NCBI GenBank assembly: GCA_021773335.1
Contig: JAJFKG010000008.1
Location: forward strand, 1-43,357
Length of the DNA stretch: 43,357 bases
Reading direction: 5' to 3'
DNA from: Gammaproteobacteria bacterium
Lineage (GTDB): Bacteria; Pseudomonadota; Gammaproteobacteria; JAJFKG01
Shown: in pieces, positions 1 through 9,253 of the stretch
Layout: each line of letters starts with the position of its first letter
Position numbering within the stretch: the first letter of the stretch is position 1
Position numbers and translations under genes: made by a program
Notes under the pieces: generated by a model
Seen by the model: only the letters and a program-made list of their open reading frames with translations
What the model was told of the DNA's origin: nothing
Database searches by the model: none

Positions 1-12
1 AACACTCAGACT

Positions 13-128
13 GGTCCCGACCCTCTAGGGTTGGGACCTTACACTCACGGACGCTCCAGCGTCCGTTCCTTTATTTGTCGGGCGCGTAGCGCCCGCTGTT
101 TACCGTCCCACCCCAGAGGGGTAGGACG
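13..128. repeat. Cluster of three or four short intergenic palindromes (REP/BIME-like)
   Basis: Four palindromes lie close together. Type I has arms GGTCCCGACCCT / AGGGTTGGGACC at 13-38 and CGTCCCACCCC / GGGGTAGGACG at 104-128. Type II has arms CGGACGCT / AGCGTCCG at 48-65 and CGGGCGC / GCGCCCG at 79-95. The same two types recur in alternation at 10739-10947, 32369-32559, 33778-33827, 41720-41771 and 43072-43156, always between genes. The rest of 129-303 shows no gene that I can support. Confidence 0.85.
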
Positions 129-303
129 AGGCTAGCGCGGCACGCGCGTCATCCGGGAAAAGGATTGCATATAAGCAATTTATAGGCGGTATCTTCCATG
201 ATCTCTGTAAGCTTTGCGCTAGTTTTTATGGGTAACCCAGTCTCGTCCCAACACACCCACAGGGCAGAGGCACGCGACCTATCTATGCCTGACCAGAAAA
301 CTA

Positions 304-331
304 TTGACTATTAACACTGTCTAGTTACACT
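304..331 (+). promoter_or_regulatory. Probable sigma-70 promoter of fimV
   Basis: A -35-like TTGACT at 304-309 and a -10-like TACACT at 326-331 are separated by 16 bp, which would start transcription near 338, about 30 bp before the fimV start. The call is by pattern only. Confidence 0.45.
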
Positions 332-367
332 GGCCGTTCGCCAAATAAAACTCAAATCGAGGTCCTC

Positions 368-1438
368 ATGTTGCGTCGCGTGTTTTCAATGATATTGTTA
401 GTGAGTGTTTTATTGCCAACTTTGGCTCAAGCCGTTGGCTTAGGCAATATTCAAATTTTGTCGGCGATCAACCAACCGCTCAATGCCCAGATTGAAATTT
501 TGTCGCTAGACAAGGTGCCTTTGAATAAAGTGCATGCTGCGTTGGCAACGCCCGCTGAATTTAAAAATGCCAGGATGGTGCGCTCGGATGTGTTGCAACA
601 AATCCAATTCAATGTGACGCGCAACAAACAACAACAGGCTGTGATACAGCTTAGCAGTAAGCAAGCGATTGAAGATCCTTATCTGCAATTTTTAGTGACA
701 CTGACTTGGCCAAACGGTAATACCACGCGTGAATATACCTTATTACTGCAACCGCAAAACTATAAAACTGAATTCTTACCGCAACAAGAAATCTTAGGTC
801 CATCGATTCCTGGTGTTCCCAAACCCAGTAAATCGATAAAAGTGCCGAGACAATCAGTGAAACCCGGCGAAGCGCCGACGCCTTCATCGAGTCTGCTAGG
901 ACCCAGTGAATTAGATATGGCAACGGTGACGAGATTAACGCAACAAGTCGGGCGTCAATATGGCCCAACCACACGCAAGGATAGTTTGTGGCGCATCGCC
1001 CACCAGGTACGCGATGATAACAGTATAACTATCCCGCAAGTTATGTATAGCATCTTGATTGCTAATCCGCACGCGTTTGTTGGCAAGAATGTTAATGGTT
1101 TGTTGCCTGGTAAAGTCCTCAATATTCCGCAAACGCAGGAGATGACGAAAGTCCCAAAGTCTATGGCTAGTGCCGCTATCAAGTCACAAGATAAGACTTG
1201 GCAGCAACGCGCTAGCAATCACATAAAGACTTCAGCAAAACCCCAACCTGCGCGCACAGACCTGACGCGCTTAATCAAAGGTGTGCCGAATGATGTACTG
1301 GGTAAAATCGCCTATGCCCATCAACTAGCACAGCAGGGCAAGGATCAGCAAGCGGCAGAAGTCTTGCGTGATGCTTTAAAGAATGCCAATCCCAATCAAC
1401 AAACCACGATCATCGAATCGCTGGAACAATTGACCTAA
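368..1438 (+). CDS. fimV: Short FimV-like peptidoglycan-binding protein
   Basis: FimV proteins are inner-membrane or periplasmic scaffolds that help type IV pilus assembly and polar organisation. The ATG at 368 follows a GAGG ribosome site. The 356-residue product starts with a signal peptide (roughly residues 1-22, ending AQA). The conserved FimV N-terminal domain follows (motif LGNIQILSAINQPLNAQI), then a Pro/Ser-rich linker near 150-180. A LysM-like segment lies at about 205-255 (DSLWRIA, then NPHAF, then LLPGKVLNIP). The C-terminus (about 300-356) resembles the TPR-like FimV tail. Typical Pseudomonas FimV is over 900 residues, so this form is short and lacks the long acidic cytoplasmic region. 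truA begins 4 bp after the stop, and fimV-truA adjacency is usual in Pseudomonas-like genomes. Confidence 0.8.
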   Translation: MLRRVFSMILLVSVLLPTLAQAVGLGNIQILSAINQPLNAQIEILSLDKVPLNKVHAALATPAEFKNARMVRSDVLQQIQFNVTRNKQQQAVIQLSSKQAIEDPYLQFLVTLTWPNGNTTREYTLLLQPQNYKTEFLPQQEILGPSIPGVPKPSKSIKVPRQSVKPGEAPTPSSSLLGPSELDMATVTRLTQQVGRQYGPTTRKDSLWRIAHQVRDDNSITIPQVMYSILIANPHAFVGKNVNGLLPGKVLNIPQTQEMTKVPKSMASAAIKSQDKTWQQRASNHIKTSAKPQPARTDLTRLIKGVPNDVLGKIAYAHQLAQQGKDQQAAEVLRDALKNANPNQQTTIIESLEQLT

Positions 1439-1442
1439 GTCA

Positions 1443-2252
1443 ATGGCAGACGTCTCTAGCGCAAACGTTTATGCACTTGGCATCGAGTACGATGGCAGTG
1501 CATATCGTGGTTGGCAACGCCAAACCCATACGCCATCGATTCAAGCGCTAGTCGAACAAGCTTTATCTCAAGTTGCTGATCATCCCATTAATGTCTATTG
1601 TGCCGGGCGTACAGATGCCGGCGTACATGCCACCGGCCAAGTCGTGCATTTTAGTTCGGATGCCCAGCGCGCCGATCATGCCTGGTTATTAGGCGCCAAT
1701 AGTCTCTTACCTAATGCTATACGTGTGACTTGGGCGCAACAGGTTAGTGCAGCATTTCATGCGCGCTTTTCTGCCTCAGCGCGTCGTTATCACTACGTGA
1801 TCGATAATCAACGGGTGCGCTCGGCTTTGTTACATCAGCGTGCAACTTGGTGTCACGCACCGCTGAATATTGCCGCCATGCAGGCAGCAGCTCCGTGCTT
1901 ATTAGGTGAACAAGATTTTTCCTCATTTCGCAGTAGTGAATGCCAATCCAGGACGCCGATGCGCAATGTGCAGCATATTAACATCACACGCCAGCGTGAA
2001 TTTGTGCTGATCGATATCCAAGCGAATGCGTTTTTACATCATATGGTGCGCAATATTGCCGGCTGTTTAATGGCGATCGGCACAGAAAAACAGGTGCCTG
2101 ATTGGCTAAATGGTGTTTTGCACGCGCGTGATCGCACACAAGCGGCAGCCACCGCGGCGGCGGATGGCTTGTATCTGGTGGGTGTCGAATACCCAGAACA
2201 GTTTAATTTGCCAAGCGCGCAACGTCCTTATAGTATATTCGGTTATGAATAA
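1443..2252 (+). CDS. truA: tRNA pseudouridine(38-40) synthase TruA
   Basis: TruA isomerises uridines 38-40 in the anticodon arm of tRNA. The 269-residue length is normal for the family. The N-terminal motif LGIEYDGSAYRGWQRQ and the catalytic block CAGRTDAGVH are present, with the catalytic aspartate at Asp58. The second half carries SFRSSEC and the C-terminal FLHHMVRNIAG block. The start at 1443 is 4 bp after fimV and has only a weak ribosome site, which suggests translational coupling. Its stop overlaps the start of trpF by 8 bp. No oddity seen. Confidence 0.96.
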   Translation: MADVSSANVYALGIEYDGSAYRGWQRQTHTPSIQALVEQALSQVADHPINVYCAGRTDAGVHATGQVVHFSSDAQRADHAWLLGANSLLPNAIRVTWAQQVSAAFHARFSASARRYHYVIDNQRVRSALLHQRATWCHAPLNIAAMQAAAPCLLGEQDFSSFRSSECQSRTPMRNVQHINITRQREFVLIDIQANAFLHHMVRNIAGCLMAIGTEKQVPDWLNGVLHARDRTQAAATAAADGLYLVGVEYPEQFNLPSAQRPYSIFGYE

Positions 2253-2901
2253 ACGAGCCGCACCCAACTCACGCACACGCATTAAATTGTGTGGTATCAC
2301 GCGCCCACAAGATGCTGAATATGCGGCAACCTTAGGTGTCGATGCGATTGGCTTGATGTTTTATGCCAAAAGCCCGCGTGCGATTAACATCGAGCAAGCG
2401 CAAGCGATTTGTGCGTTGTTGCCACCGTTTGTTAGTGTGGTAGGCGTCTTCGTTGATGCGACGGCGACAGAAATTGCTGACACAGTGGGCCAAGTGCCAC
2501 TCGACGTGGTTCAACTCCATGGCCACGAAACACCAGCCGCTTGTGCACAAGTTCCATGCCCATATTATAAAGCCATTGGCGTGCAAGATATGCCACAACT
2601 AACGCGGCAAGCAGCACAATATCCACAGGCCAAAGCCTTATTACTCGATCGTTTTGACCCCGAAAAATTTGGTGGCACAGGCCAAACCTTCGATTGGTCG
2701 CAAATTCCCAATACCATTAAGCAACCTTTAATCCTCGCGGGAGGCTTAAACCCTGATAACGTGATACAAGCTATTCAACGCGTGCAACCCTATGCCGTGG
2801 ATGTTAGTGGCGGTATCGAAGCTGCGCCCGGTATTAAAGAACCTGCAAAAATGGCTGCTTTTGTTGCCGCAGTTAAGAGAGCTGATAATGACAAACTATA
2901 A
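2245..2901 (+). CDS. trpF: Phosphoribosylanthranilate isomerase TrpF
   Basis: TrpF converts N-(5-phosphoribosyl)anthranilate to the carboxyphenylamino-deoxyribulose phosphate in tryptophan synthesis. I chose the ATG at 2245 (218 residues), which overlaps the truA stop by 8 bp. A longer in-frame extension back to 2110 would lie inside truA and carries no family similarity. The acid-base pair is visible: Cys16 in KLCGITR and Asp135 in [15 protein letters not shown]. The phosphate-binding end, [11 protein letters not shown] followed by VDVSGGIE, is intact. It is translationally coupled to trpB (14-bp overlap). The other early trp genes are not in this window, so the pathway is split. Confidence 0.96.
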   Translation: MNKRAAPNSRTRIKLCGITRPQDAEYAATLGVDAIGLMFYAKSPRAINIEQAQAICALLPPFVSVVGVFVDATATEIADTVGQVPLDVVQLHGHETPAACAQVPCPYYKAIGVQDMPQLTRQAAQYPQAKALLLDRFDPEKFGGTGQTFDWSQIPNTIKQPLILAGGLNPDNVIQAIQRVQPYAVDVSGGIEAAPGIKEPAKMAAFVAAVKRADNDKL

Positions 2902-4090
2902 TGATTACCCTGATCAACTTGGACACTTTGGTCCGTATGGCGGCAGTTTTGTTGCGGAAACCTTAATGGAGCCACTTGCCGAGTTACGTGCTGCGTATAC
3001 AAAATACAAAGACGATGCTGATTTCAAGGCCGAATTTGTCGCAGATTTAAAGGATTATGTCGGTCGGCCATCACCCTTGTATTTTGCTAAACGTCTGACT
3101 GAAAACTACCAAGGCGCGCAAATTTATTTAAAACGCGAAGATCTCAATCATACCGGTGCGCACAAAATCAATAACACTATTGGTCAAGCTCTATTGGCAA
3201 AGCGTATGGGTAAAACTCGCATCATCGCAGAGACTGGCGCTGGCCAGCACGGCGTGGCAACGGCAACGATTGCGGCACGCTTGGGTATGCCTTGCGTGGT
3301 GTATATGGGTGCAGAAGATATCAAACGCCAAGCCGCGAATGTCTATCGTATGAAACTCTTAGGCGCAGAAGTGGTGTCCGTGAGATCTGGCTCGCGTACA
3401 CTAAAAGATGCGGTTAACGAAGCTTTACGTGATTGGGTGACGAACGTCGATGATACGTTTTATATTCTCGGTTCAGTGACTGGTCCACATCCTTACCCGC
3501 AAATGGTGCGTGACTTTCAAACGGTGATTGGACAAGAAGCCAAACAACAAATGCAGACTGTCAACGGTAAATTACCCGATGCGTTAGTCGCCTGTATGGG
3601 CGGTGGTTCGAATGCAATGGGCTTGTTTTATCCCTTTCTCGATGATGCGAGTGTGAAAATGTACGGTGTTGAAGCCGCGGGTGAGGGTATCGAAACTGGC
3701 AAACACGCGGCGGCATTAACGGCAGGCCAACGCGGTGTATTGCACGGTAATCGTTCGTATATATTGATGGATGATGATGGGCAAATTATCGAAGCACATT
3801 CGATCTCGGCGGGTTTAGATTATCCAGCGGTAGGGCCGGAGCATGCGTGGTTAAAAGACAGCGGTCGTGTTGAGTACGTCGCAGTGACTGACCAGCAAGC
3901 ATTAGCCAGTTTTCGTGAATTATGTTTAATGGAAGGGATTATACCCGCGCTAGAGTCTAGTCATGCGCTGGCTTATGCGACCGGTTTGGCGAGTGAGATG
4001 GAGAAAGAGCAGACCGTAGTGGTGAATTTGTCAGGGCGAGGGGATAAGGATATTCATACGATTGCTTCAATCGACGGCATTAACCTTTAA
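2888..4090 (+). CDS. trpB: Tryptophan synthase beta chain
   Basis: The beta subunit joins indole and L-serine to give tryptophan using pyridoxal phosphate. The ATG at 2888 gives 400 residues, starting [10 protein letters not shown]. The upstream in-frame extension to 2792 lies within trpF and is not used in the family. The PLP lysine is Lys93 in HTGAHKINN, followed by [13 protein letters not shown]. The PLP phosphate loop [10 protein letters not shown] and the C-terminal [11 protein letters not shown] are intact. It overlaps trpF by 14 bp. The gap to trpA (142 bp) is unusually wide for this pair and contains a dispersed palindrome. Confidence 0.97.
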   Translation: MTNYNDYPDQLGHFGPYGGSFVAETLMEPLAELRAAYTKYKDDADFKAEFVADLKDYVGRPSPLYFAKRLTENYQGAQIYLKREDLNHTGAHKINNTIGQALLAKRMGKTRIIAETGAGQHGVATATIAARLGMPCVVYMGAEDIKRQAANVYRMKLLGAEVVSVRSGSRTLKDAVNEALRDWVTNVDDTFYILGSVTGPHPYPQMVRDFQTVIGQEAKQQMQTVNGKLPDALVACMGGGSNAMGLFYPFLDDASVKMYGVEAAGEGIETGKHAAALTAGQRGVLHGNRSYILMDDDGQIIEAHSISAGLDYPAVGPEHAWLKDSGRVEYVAVTDQQALASFRELCLMEGIIPALESSHALAYATGLASEMEKEQTVVVNLSGRGDKDIHTIASIDGINL

Positions 4091-4126
4091 AGCTTCGGCT
4101 GTTGTCCGTGAGCGTTGTTCCAGCGT

Positions 4127-4190
4127 GTAGACTACTGTCTTTGCGTCAAGCCCAGATGTAGCCTTGATGCGCGGCTTATCAAGGCTACAA
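4127..4190. repeat. Dispersed GTAGACTACTG...CCTTGAT/ATCAAGG palindrome element
   Basis: This 64-bp element begins GTAGACTACTGTCTTTGCGT and ends with the palindromic arms AGCCTTGATGCGC and GGCTTATCAAGGCT. Its first 42 bases are identical to the start of the element at 14615, and a diverged copy starts at 17743. It lies between trpB and trpA, splitting what is normally a tightly coupled pair. Confidence 0.75.
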
Positions 4191-4232
4191 AACTCGTTGA
4201 TTTTAAGTGAATTCGAATTGCAGGAAAACAAA

Positions 4233-5033
4233 ATGACACGTTTAGCAAAAACATTTGAAAGTCTAAAAAGCCAAAACAAAAAAGCCTTAATCCCGTACAT
4301 CACCGCCGGCGATCCTCTAGCCGATGGCACAGTCGCTATCATGCATAGCTTAGTCAAGGCGGGAGCCAGCATCCTCGAACTTGGGGTCCCATTTTCAGAT
4401 CCAGCTGCCGAAGGCCCTGTGATCCAAGCTGCTCATGAACGTGCACTTGCCAATGGTGTGACACTAAAAAAAGTACTTGCTGATGTCGCGACCTTTCGCC
4501 AACAAGATCAAGACACACCGATTGTATTAATGGGCTATCTCAATCCTATCGAACACATGGGCTATGCAGCGTTTGCCAAGGCAGCGGCGCAAGCCGGTGT
4601 GGATGGTTGTATCATTGTTGATTTGCCTTACGAAGAAAGTCGTGATTTATGCGATGAACTACGCACTAACGCGATTGATTTAATTTTCTTAATCGCGCCA
4701 ACCAGCAGTGATGAGCGCATTAAACATATGTGTGAAGCGGCTAGTGGCTTTTTGTATTATGTTTCCTTCAAAGGGGTGACTGGCGCAGGACGCTTAGATG
4801 TCAGCGCGGCCAAACAACGCGTGGAACACTTGCGTGAATTATCCGGCTTACCGATCGCTGTTGGTTTTGGGATCAGAGATCCAGCGTCTGCTGCTGCCGT
4901 GGCGCAATTCGCCGATGCCGTGGTCGTGGGCAGCGCCTTAATAGCCAAGCTGGCTGAACTATCGAATCCCACTACTGAGCAATGTAATCAAACTGCCATG
5001 GCCTTCATCACCAGTCTAAGCGCAGTGATTTAA
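4233..5033 (+). CDS. trpA: Tryptophan synthase alpha chain
   Basis: The alpha subunit cleaves indole-3-glycerol phosphate and channels indole to TrpB. The ATG at 4233, after CAGGAAAACAAA, gives the usual 266 residues. The frame is open back to 4164, but that part is repeat DNA. Glu49 (ILELGVPFSDP) matches the catalytic glutamate of the E. coli numbering. The residue aligning with the second catalytic acid, Asp60, is a glutamate here (SDPAAEGPVIQ). The active-site loop region FKGVTGAGR and the phosphate site VGFGIRDP and VVVGSALI are present. No leader peptide or attenuator is seen upstream. Confidence 0.96.
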   Translation: MTRLAKTFESLKSQNKKALIPYITAGDPLADGTVAIMHSLVKAGASILELGVPFSDPAAEGPVIQAAHERALANGVTLKKVLADVATFRQQDQDTPIVLMGYLNPIEHMGYAAFAKAAAQAGVDGCIIVDLPYEESRDLCDELRTNAIDLIFLIAPTSSDERIKHMCEAASGFLYYVSFKGVTGAGRLDVSAAKQRVEHLRELSGLPIAVGFGIRDPASAAAVAQFADAVVVGSALIAKLAELSNPTTEQCNQTAMAFITSLSAVI

Positions 5034-5140
5034 GTCCTTGCATTAGGCTTGATTTTTGCTTCAACTAGCTTATTCGGGGGAACTTACACCCCCATCTTTA
5101 GTCTGATAGGCGTATAAGCCTGTTATGGGTAGATAATCTC

Positions 5141-5548
5141 GTGATTAAAATATTAGTTTTTCCCATCATGTTAGGGTTGTTAGTTTTTTTACAACCGCTT
5201 GTTTTATATGCGGATCAACCGACGAGACTGACTGGTTCGCTTGTTGTGGGCAAGGCCAATTTTGCAGTTTTTACCTTGTACAAACAAAAATATGTAGCTT
5301 GTTTTTCATTGCCGGATAAAGCCAAGTTAGCGGGTGATATCACTATTGACTTAATCAATACAAGTCAACTACCTCGGTTAATCCTCACACAGCAAACTCG
5401 CTCTGTTACTGTAGAGTTCCAACCCAGTACGCCGCGGCATGAGAGTTTCGGTGAAGTTACTATGGCGATTTCTGCTTCCAAACCTGAACTCGATTTTGGT
5501 CGCGTTGTCAATTATACGATACTCAACTTCGGCGATACTTGTCGCTAA
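5141..5548 (+). CDS. Small secreted protein of unknown function
   Basis: This 135-residue product begins at a GTG at 5141. It has a hydrophobic signal-peptide-like segment (about residues 3-22) ending YAD. The mature part is predicted extracytoplasmic and beta-rich by eye, with two cysteines (Cys54 area, VACFSLPD, and the near-terminal DTCR) that could form a disulphide. I do not recognise a family. Its codon use resembles its neighbours. It sits between trpA and accD, where Pseudomonas-type genomes usually have nothing. The ribosome site is weak, so the exact start is uncertain. Upstream, 5034-5140 holds a small stem, CGGGGG / CCCCC, at about 5075-5094, without a T-run. Confidence 0.6.
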   Translation: MIKILVFPIMLGLLVFLQPLVLYADQPTRLTGSLVVGKANFAVFTLYKQKYVACFSLPDKAKLAGDITIDLINTSQLPRLILTQQTRSVTVEFQPSTPRHESFGEVTMAISASKPELDFGRVVNYTILNFGDTCR

Positions 5549-5586
5549 GCTGAGATTCTAGGATTATCTATTTATGCATCCGCCTC

Positions 5587-5614
5587 TGGTCCTGGTCAGC
5601 TGAAATGCTATAAT
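5587..5614 (+). promoter_or_regulatory. Extended -10 promoter candidate of accD
   Basis: A perfect TATAAT at 5609-5614 is preceded by TGC, the extended -10 signature. A weak -35 (TGGTCC at 5587-5592) lies 16 bp upstream. It would start transcription near 5621, about 75 bp before accD, and could drive the accD-folC-dedD-cvpA-purF run. Confidence 0.5.
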
Positions 5615-5695
5615 CGCTAGCCTTATAAACAGCTCGCCCAGCGTAAATTTTGTTCAAAACAGGTTGGAGTGAGGCACAAATACGGCGATTAGACG

Positions 5696-6607
5696 ATGAG
5701 TTGGTTAGAAAAATTACTGCCCTCTAAAATCCGCACCGAAGGTGCAAAGAAAAAAGGCGTGCCAGAAGGCTTGTGGTCAAAATGTGATGCTTGTGGGGCG
5801 GTATTATATCGGGCTGAGCTTGAGCGTAATCTCTCTGTTTGTCCCAAATGTAACCACCATATGCGTATGCGCGCGCGCCAACGCCTAGAAGCTTTTCTTG
5901 ATGCTGAAGGGCGTGTCGAAATTGCGGCTGGGATCGAATCCGAAGATCGCCTCAAATTCCGCGATAGCAAGAAGTACAAAGATCGCCTGAGTGCGGCACA
6001 AAAGAAAACGGGCGAAAAAAATGGTTTGATCGCCTTTAAAGGCCGCTTGCATGCTTTACCTGTTGTTGCCGTTGCGTTTGATTTTGCTTTTCTTGGTGGC
6101 TCAATGGGTGCTGCCGTGGGTGAACGCTTTGTGCAAGCGGTTAATGCTGCGCTCGAACAACAATGTCCCATGATTTGTTTTGCTGCCAGTGGTGGTGCGC
6201 GCATGCAAGAAGGTTTGTTTTCATTGTTACAAATGGCGAAGACCAGTGCCGCACTCGCCAAAATGTCGGATCAAGGCTTGCCGTTTATCTCTGTGTTAAC
6301 CGACCCAACTATGGGTGGAGTATCCGCCAGTCTTGCTACCTTAGGTGATATCATCATCGCGGAGCCTAGTGCTTTGATTGGCTTTACCGGCCCACGCGTT
6401 ATCGCCCAAACCGTGCGTGAAACCTTGCCAGATGGTTTTCAACGCAGTGAGTTTTTACTTGATCATGGTGCCATTGATATGATTCTCGATCGCCGTGAAA
6501 TGCGCGATCGCATTGCTGGCCTGTTAGCGAAGCTGACGCGCCAGCAACTTTCCTATTGTGTTCTGCCGAGTGCAGAGCCACAAGATGAAGCAGAGACAAG
6601 AGCTTAA
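5696..6607 (+). CDS. accD: Acetyl-CoA carboxylase carboxyltransferase subunit beta
   Basis: AccD pairs with AccA to transfer carboxyl from carboxybiotin to acetyl-CoA, the first committed step of fatty-acid synthesis. The 303-residue protein has the N-terminal zinc ribbon (Cys30, Cys33, Cys49 and Cys52, in the patterns CDAC and CPKC). The crotonase-like carboxyltransferase core follows ([12 protein letters not shown], then [10 protein letters not shown], then [13 protein letters not shown]). Length and order are normal. It heads the classic accD-folC-dedD-cvpA-purF operon, and folC begins 3 bp after the stop. Confidence 0.97.
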   Translation: MSWLEKLLPSKIRTEGAKKKGVPEGLWSKCDACGAVLYRAELERNLSVCPKCNHHMRMRARQRLEAFLDAEGRVEIAAGIESEDRLKFRDSKKYKDRLSAAQKKTGEKNGLIAFKGRLHALPVVAVAFDFAFLGGSMGAAVGERFVQAVNAALEQQCPMICFAASGGARMQEGLFSLLQMAKTSAALAKMSDQGLPFISVLTDPTMGGVSASLATLGDIIIAEPSALIGFTGPRVIAQTVRETLPDGFQRSEFLLDHGAIDMILDRREMRDRIAGLLAKLTRQQLSYCVLPSAEPQDEAETRA

Positions 6608-6610
6608 GAC

Positions 6611-7924
6611 GTGCGTTTTACTGAACTTTCGCAATGGCTGACTTGGTTAGAACAACTCCACCCTAAAAAAATTGATCTTGGCTTAACGCGTGTCGCGGCA
6701 GTTGCCGAGCGTATGCAAGTGCAACAATTCGAATGTCCTGTGATGACAATCGCGGGCACTAACGGTAAAGGCTCCTGCGTCGCGACTTTGCAAGCAATTT
6801 ACCAGCAAGCAGGCTATCGCGTCGGCACCTACACATCACCACATATTTTTCGTTTCAACGAACGTATTACCCTAGCCGGACGAGAAGCCAGCGATGCGGC
6901 ACTATGCCAAGCCTTTGCTGCGATCGATGCAGCTCGTGCTGAAATTAGTTTAAGTTATTTTGAGTTTACCACCTTAGCGGCGCTGTATTTATTTGCCCAC
7001 AATGGGCTCGATGTGATTTTATTGGAAGTTGGTCTCGGTGGACGCTTAGATGCGGTGAATATTGTTGATCCTGATGTTGCGTTGATTACTTCAATCGATC
7101 TTGAACACCAATCCTGGTTAGGCGATACCCGGGAAAAAATTGCAGTCGAGAAGGCCGGCATTATGCGCCCTCACACGCCTGCGGTGTACGGGGAAATTGA
7201 TATGCCTGTGGCGATTGCTGAGTGCGCTGAGGCGTTAGCGGCACCACTCTATCGCCACGCCGTGGGTGGACCCGGTGAACGGGCATTCTGCTATCAAGAA
7301 GACGCAGACAAAGTGACTTGGCGATGGCAAAGCGCATACACCCGCCTTGACGCCTTACCGCAACCAATCGTTTCACTACAAAACGCGACTAATGCTTTGA
7401 TGGTCGTAGAGCTGTTGCATGAGCGTTTGCCTGTCACTGACGTGCAGATCTGCGCTGGACTCGCCAATATTCAATTGCTTGCGCGTCAGCAGCATATCCC
7501 GGGGCCAATCGAATACATTATCGATGTTGCCCATAATCCCGCGGCTATGCGTGAACTAGCTCGACGATTGCACAAAATGTCGAATAATGGAGCAAGCTAT
7601 GCTATTGTTGGTATGCTCAACGATAAAGATCTTGCAGCCAGCCTAGCGCCTTTATTACCCTTGTGCCGGCAAGTGTTTTTGGCAGACTTGTCAGGCGCAG
7701 AGACGGGAGGGCGCGGTGCTAGCGCGATGGCATTATTCGCGGCTATTGCGGCGAAGTACCAAACAAAAGCACATTGTTGTCTCTCGGTAGCGCAGGCACT
7801 GGAAGCGGCGCAAGCCAAAGCTCAGCCAGGCGATAGCATCATTGTTTGTGGTTCTTTTCATACCGTGGAAGCGGCCATGTGTTGCGACTTACCCGGGGAA
7901 AAGAGATTGATTAATACGAACTAA
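6611..7924 (+). CDS. folC: Bifunctional folylpolyglutamate/dihydrofolate synthase
   Basis: FolC adds glutamate to dihydropteroate and to reduced folates in the cytoplasm, using ATP. The 437-residue product has the Mur-ligase type P-loop AGTNGKGS (about 48-55), the TSPHIFRFNERI substrate block, and VGLGGRLDAVN. The C-domain contains DVAHNPAAM. The start is a GTG at 6611, 3 bp after accD. I prefer it because the N-terminal sequence aligns with the family from there. Its place in accD-folC-dedD-cvpA-purF fits. Confidence 0.95.
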   Translation: MRFTELSQWLTWLEQLHPKKIDLGLTRVAAVAERMQVQQFECPVMTIAGTNGKGSCVATLQAIYQQAGYRVGTYTSPHIFRFNERITLAGREASDAALCQAFAAIDAARAEISLSYFEFTTLAALYLFAHNGLDVILLEVGLGGRLDAVNIVDPDVALITSIDLEHQSWLGDTREKIAVEKAGIMRPHTPAVYGEIDMPVAIAECAEALAAPLYRHAVGGPGERAFCYQEDADKVTWRWQSAYTRLDALPQPIVSLQNATNALMVVELLHERLPVTDVQICAGLANIQLLARQQHIPGPIEYIIDVAHNPAAMRELARRLHKMSNNGASYAIVGMLNDKDLAASLAPLLPLCRQVFLADLSGAETGGRGASAMALFAAIAAKYQTKAHCCLSVAQALEAAQAKAQPGDSIIVCGSFHTVEAAMCCDLPGEKRLINTN

Positions 7925-7944
7925 ATTAAACGGCGGAGTGACCT

Positions 7945-8643
7945 ATGGAAAGTAAATTGAAACAACGCATGGTAGGTGTGATTATCGTCATCGCTCTATT
8001 GTTGATCTTCGTTCCGACTTTAATGATCCAGCAGGATACAGGCTCCACCAAAATCAGTTTACAAGCGAAGATACCACCGCGGCCAGACAAACCAGTAGTC
8101 AAAGTTGCCGATCAAACTACAACCATAGAGTTGGATGAGAATAGCAATGCGCAGGGTGCAACACATTTGCCTGGCGGACATCTCGCCGCCACTCAAAATC
8201 TAACGCCGCAACAGTCGGCGGCTAATTCAGTACAGACAATTGCTTCACCCAAAAGCAGCGCCCAAGCAAAGGCCTCAGCAGCAAAAACTGGGCTTAAAAC
8301 GACAAATACGCAGGGTAAGAACGCGCAAGCCAAAGCCAGCACAGCGAGTTCAGCAAGCGTCGATATACCTATCGAAGCTAGTGCTTGGGTGGTGCAGCTT
8401 GGTAGTTTTGCCGATCCAGCGAATGCCCAAGCCCTCATCAAAACCCTACGTGATAAAGGTTTTGCAGCGTATACGCAAACCACAAAAAATAGTAAAGGCA
8501 AAGTGATAACACGCGTGCTGGTTGGCCCCGAAGTACAAAAACTTCGTGCCCAAGATTTATTGGCGTCACTCAATAAACAATTGCAATTGAAAGGCGTGTT
8601 AGCGCCCTATAATCCAATAAAAACACAAGCTGTGATTAGCTAG
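7945..8643 (+). CDS. dedD: SPOR-domain cell-division protein, DedD-like
   Basis: DedD-type proteins bind denuded septal peptidoglycan through a SPOR domain. The start at 7945 is backed by GGAG six bases upstream. The 232-residue protein has one N-terminal transmembrane segment (about residues 10-29), then a low-complexity Ala/Lys/Ser/Gln linker. The SPOR domain at about 150-230 opens WVVQLGSFADPANA and includes TRVLVGPE. Gene position between folC and cvpA is the same as E. coli dedD. The lysine- and alanine-rich linker is unusually repetitive. Confidence 0.88.
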   Translation: MESKLKQRMVGVIIVIALLLIFVPTLMIQQDTGSTKISLQAKIPPRPDKPVVKVADQTTTIELDENSNAQGATHLPGGHLAATQNLTPQQSAANSVQTIASPKSSAQAKASAAKTGLKTTNTQGKNAQAKASTASSASVDIPIEASAWVVQLGSFADPANAQALIKTLRDKGFAAYTQTTKNSKGKVITRVLVGPEVQKLRAQDLLASLNKQLQLKGVLAPYNPIKTQAVIS

Positions 8644-8666
8644 CTATAATTTTTCGGAGTGATAAT

Positions 8667-9239
8667 GTGAGCATGCACCAATTAAATTTAATCGATTATC
8701 TGATTATCATTTTTATTTTGCTATCCGTTATTATCAGTTTTGCTCGTGGGTTTATCCGTGAAGCTTTGTCACTCGTAACCTGGGTGGTTGCGGCTTGGGT
8801 CGCTTTCCATTTTTCCAGTGACATTGCTTTAATGATGGAAGGGCATATCAGTTCGCCGGCGGCGCGACTTGGTTTGAGTGCTGTGGCATTGTTCTTGGTC
8901 ACACTGTTTCTCGGTGCATTGATTAATTATGGTATCGGACAAATGATCGATAAAACCGGCTTGACAGGCACCGATCGCTCACTTGGAGTCATCTTTGGTT
9001 TTGGGCGCGGTGTCTTGATCATTGCGCTGGGCTTGGTGCTTGCGACTCTGACGCCTTTACCGCAATCTAAGCTTTGGCAAAAATCTGTGGTTATCCCGCA
9101 TTTTCAACCCATGACGCATTGGTTGCAGACCAATATTCCTGATTACATTGACGATCATATGTCGATCGCCGATGCGCAGAAGGCTACAAGCAAAGCCAAA
9201 CACAGGGCGAAAAAAGCCGCTGATGATTTTGATAGTTAA
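8667..9239 (+). CDS. cvpA: CvpA family membrane protein
   Basis: CvpA is a small inner-membrane protein, historically linked to colicin V production and located before purF in many proteobacteria. The GTG at 8667 has CGGAG seven bases upstream; an ATG two codons later is the alternative. The 190-residue product has about four hydrophobic segments (near 8-27, 30-50, 65-85 and 105-125) and the family motif NLIDYLIIIFILLS with SFARGFIREA. The C-terminus is cytoplasmic, lysine-rich and charged. purF begins 14 bp downstream, so the pair is surely co-transcribed. Confidence 0.93.
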   Translation: MSMHQLNLIDYLIIIFILLSVIISFARGFIREALSLVTWVVAAWVAFHFSSDIALMMEGHISSPAARLGLSAVALFLVTLFLGALINYGIGQMIDKTGLTGTDRSLGVIFGFGRGVLIIALGLVLATLTPLPQSKLWQKSVVIPHFQPMTHWLQTNIPDYIDDHMSIADAQKATSKAKHRAKKAADDFDS

Positions 9240-9253
9240 TTTCTGGAGATATT

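Noticed and set aside
4067..4232. Attenuator or trp leader before trpA
   Set aside because: The stem belongs to the dispersed palindrome family found at unrelated loci; no Trp-rich leader peptide is present.
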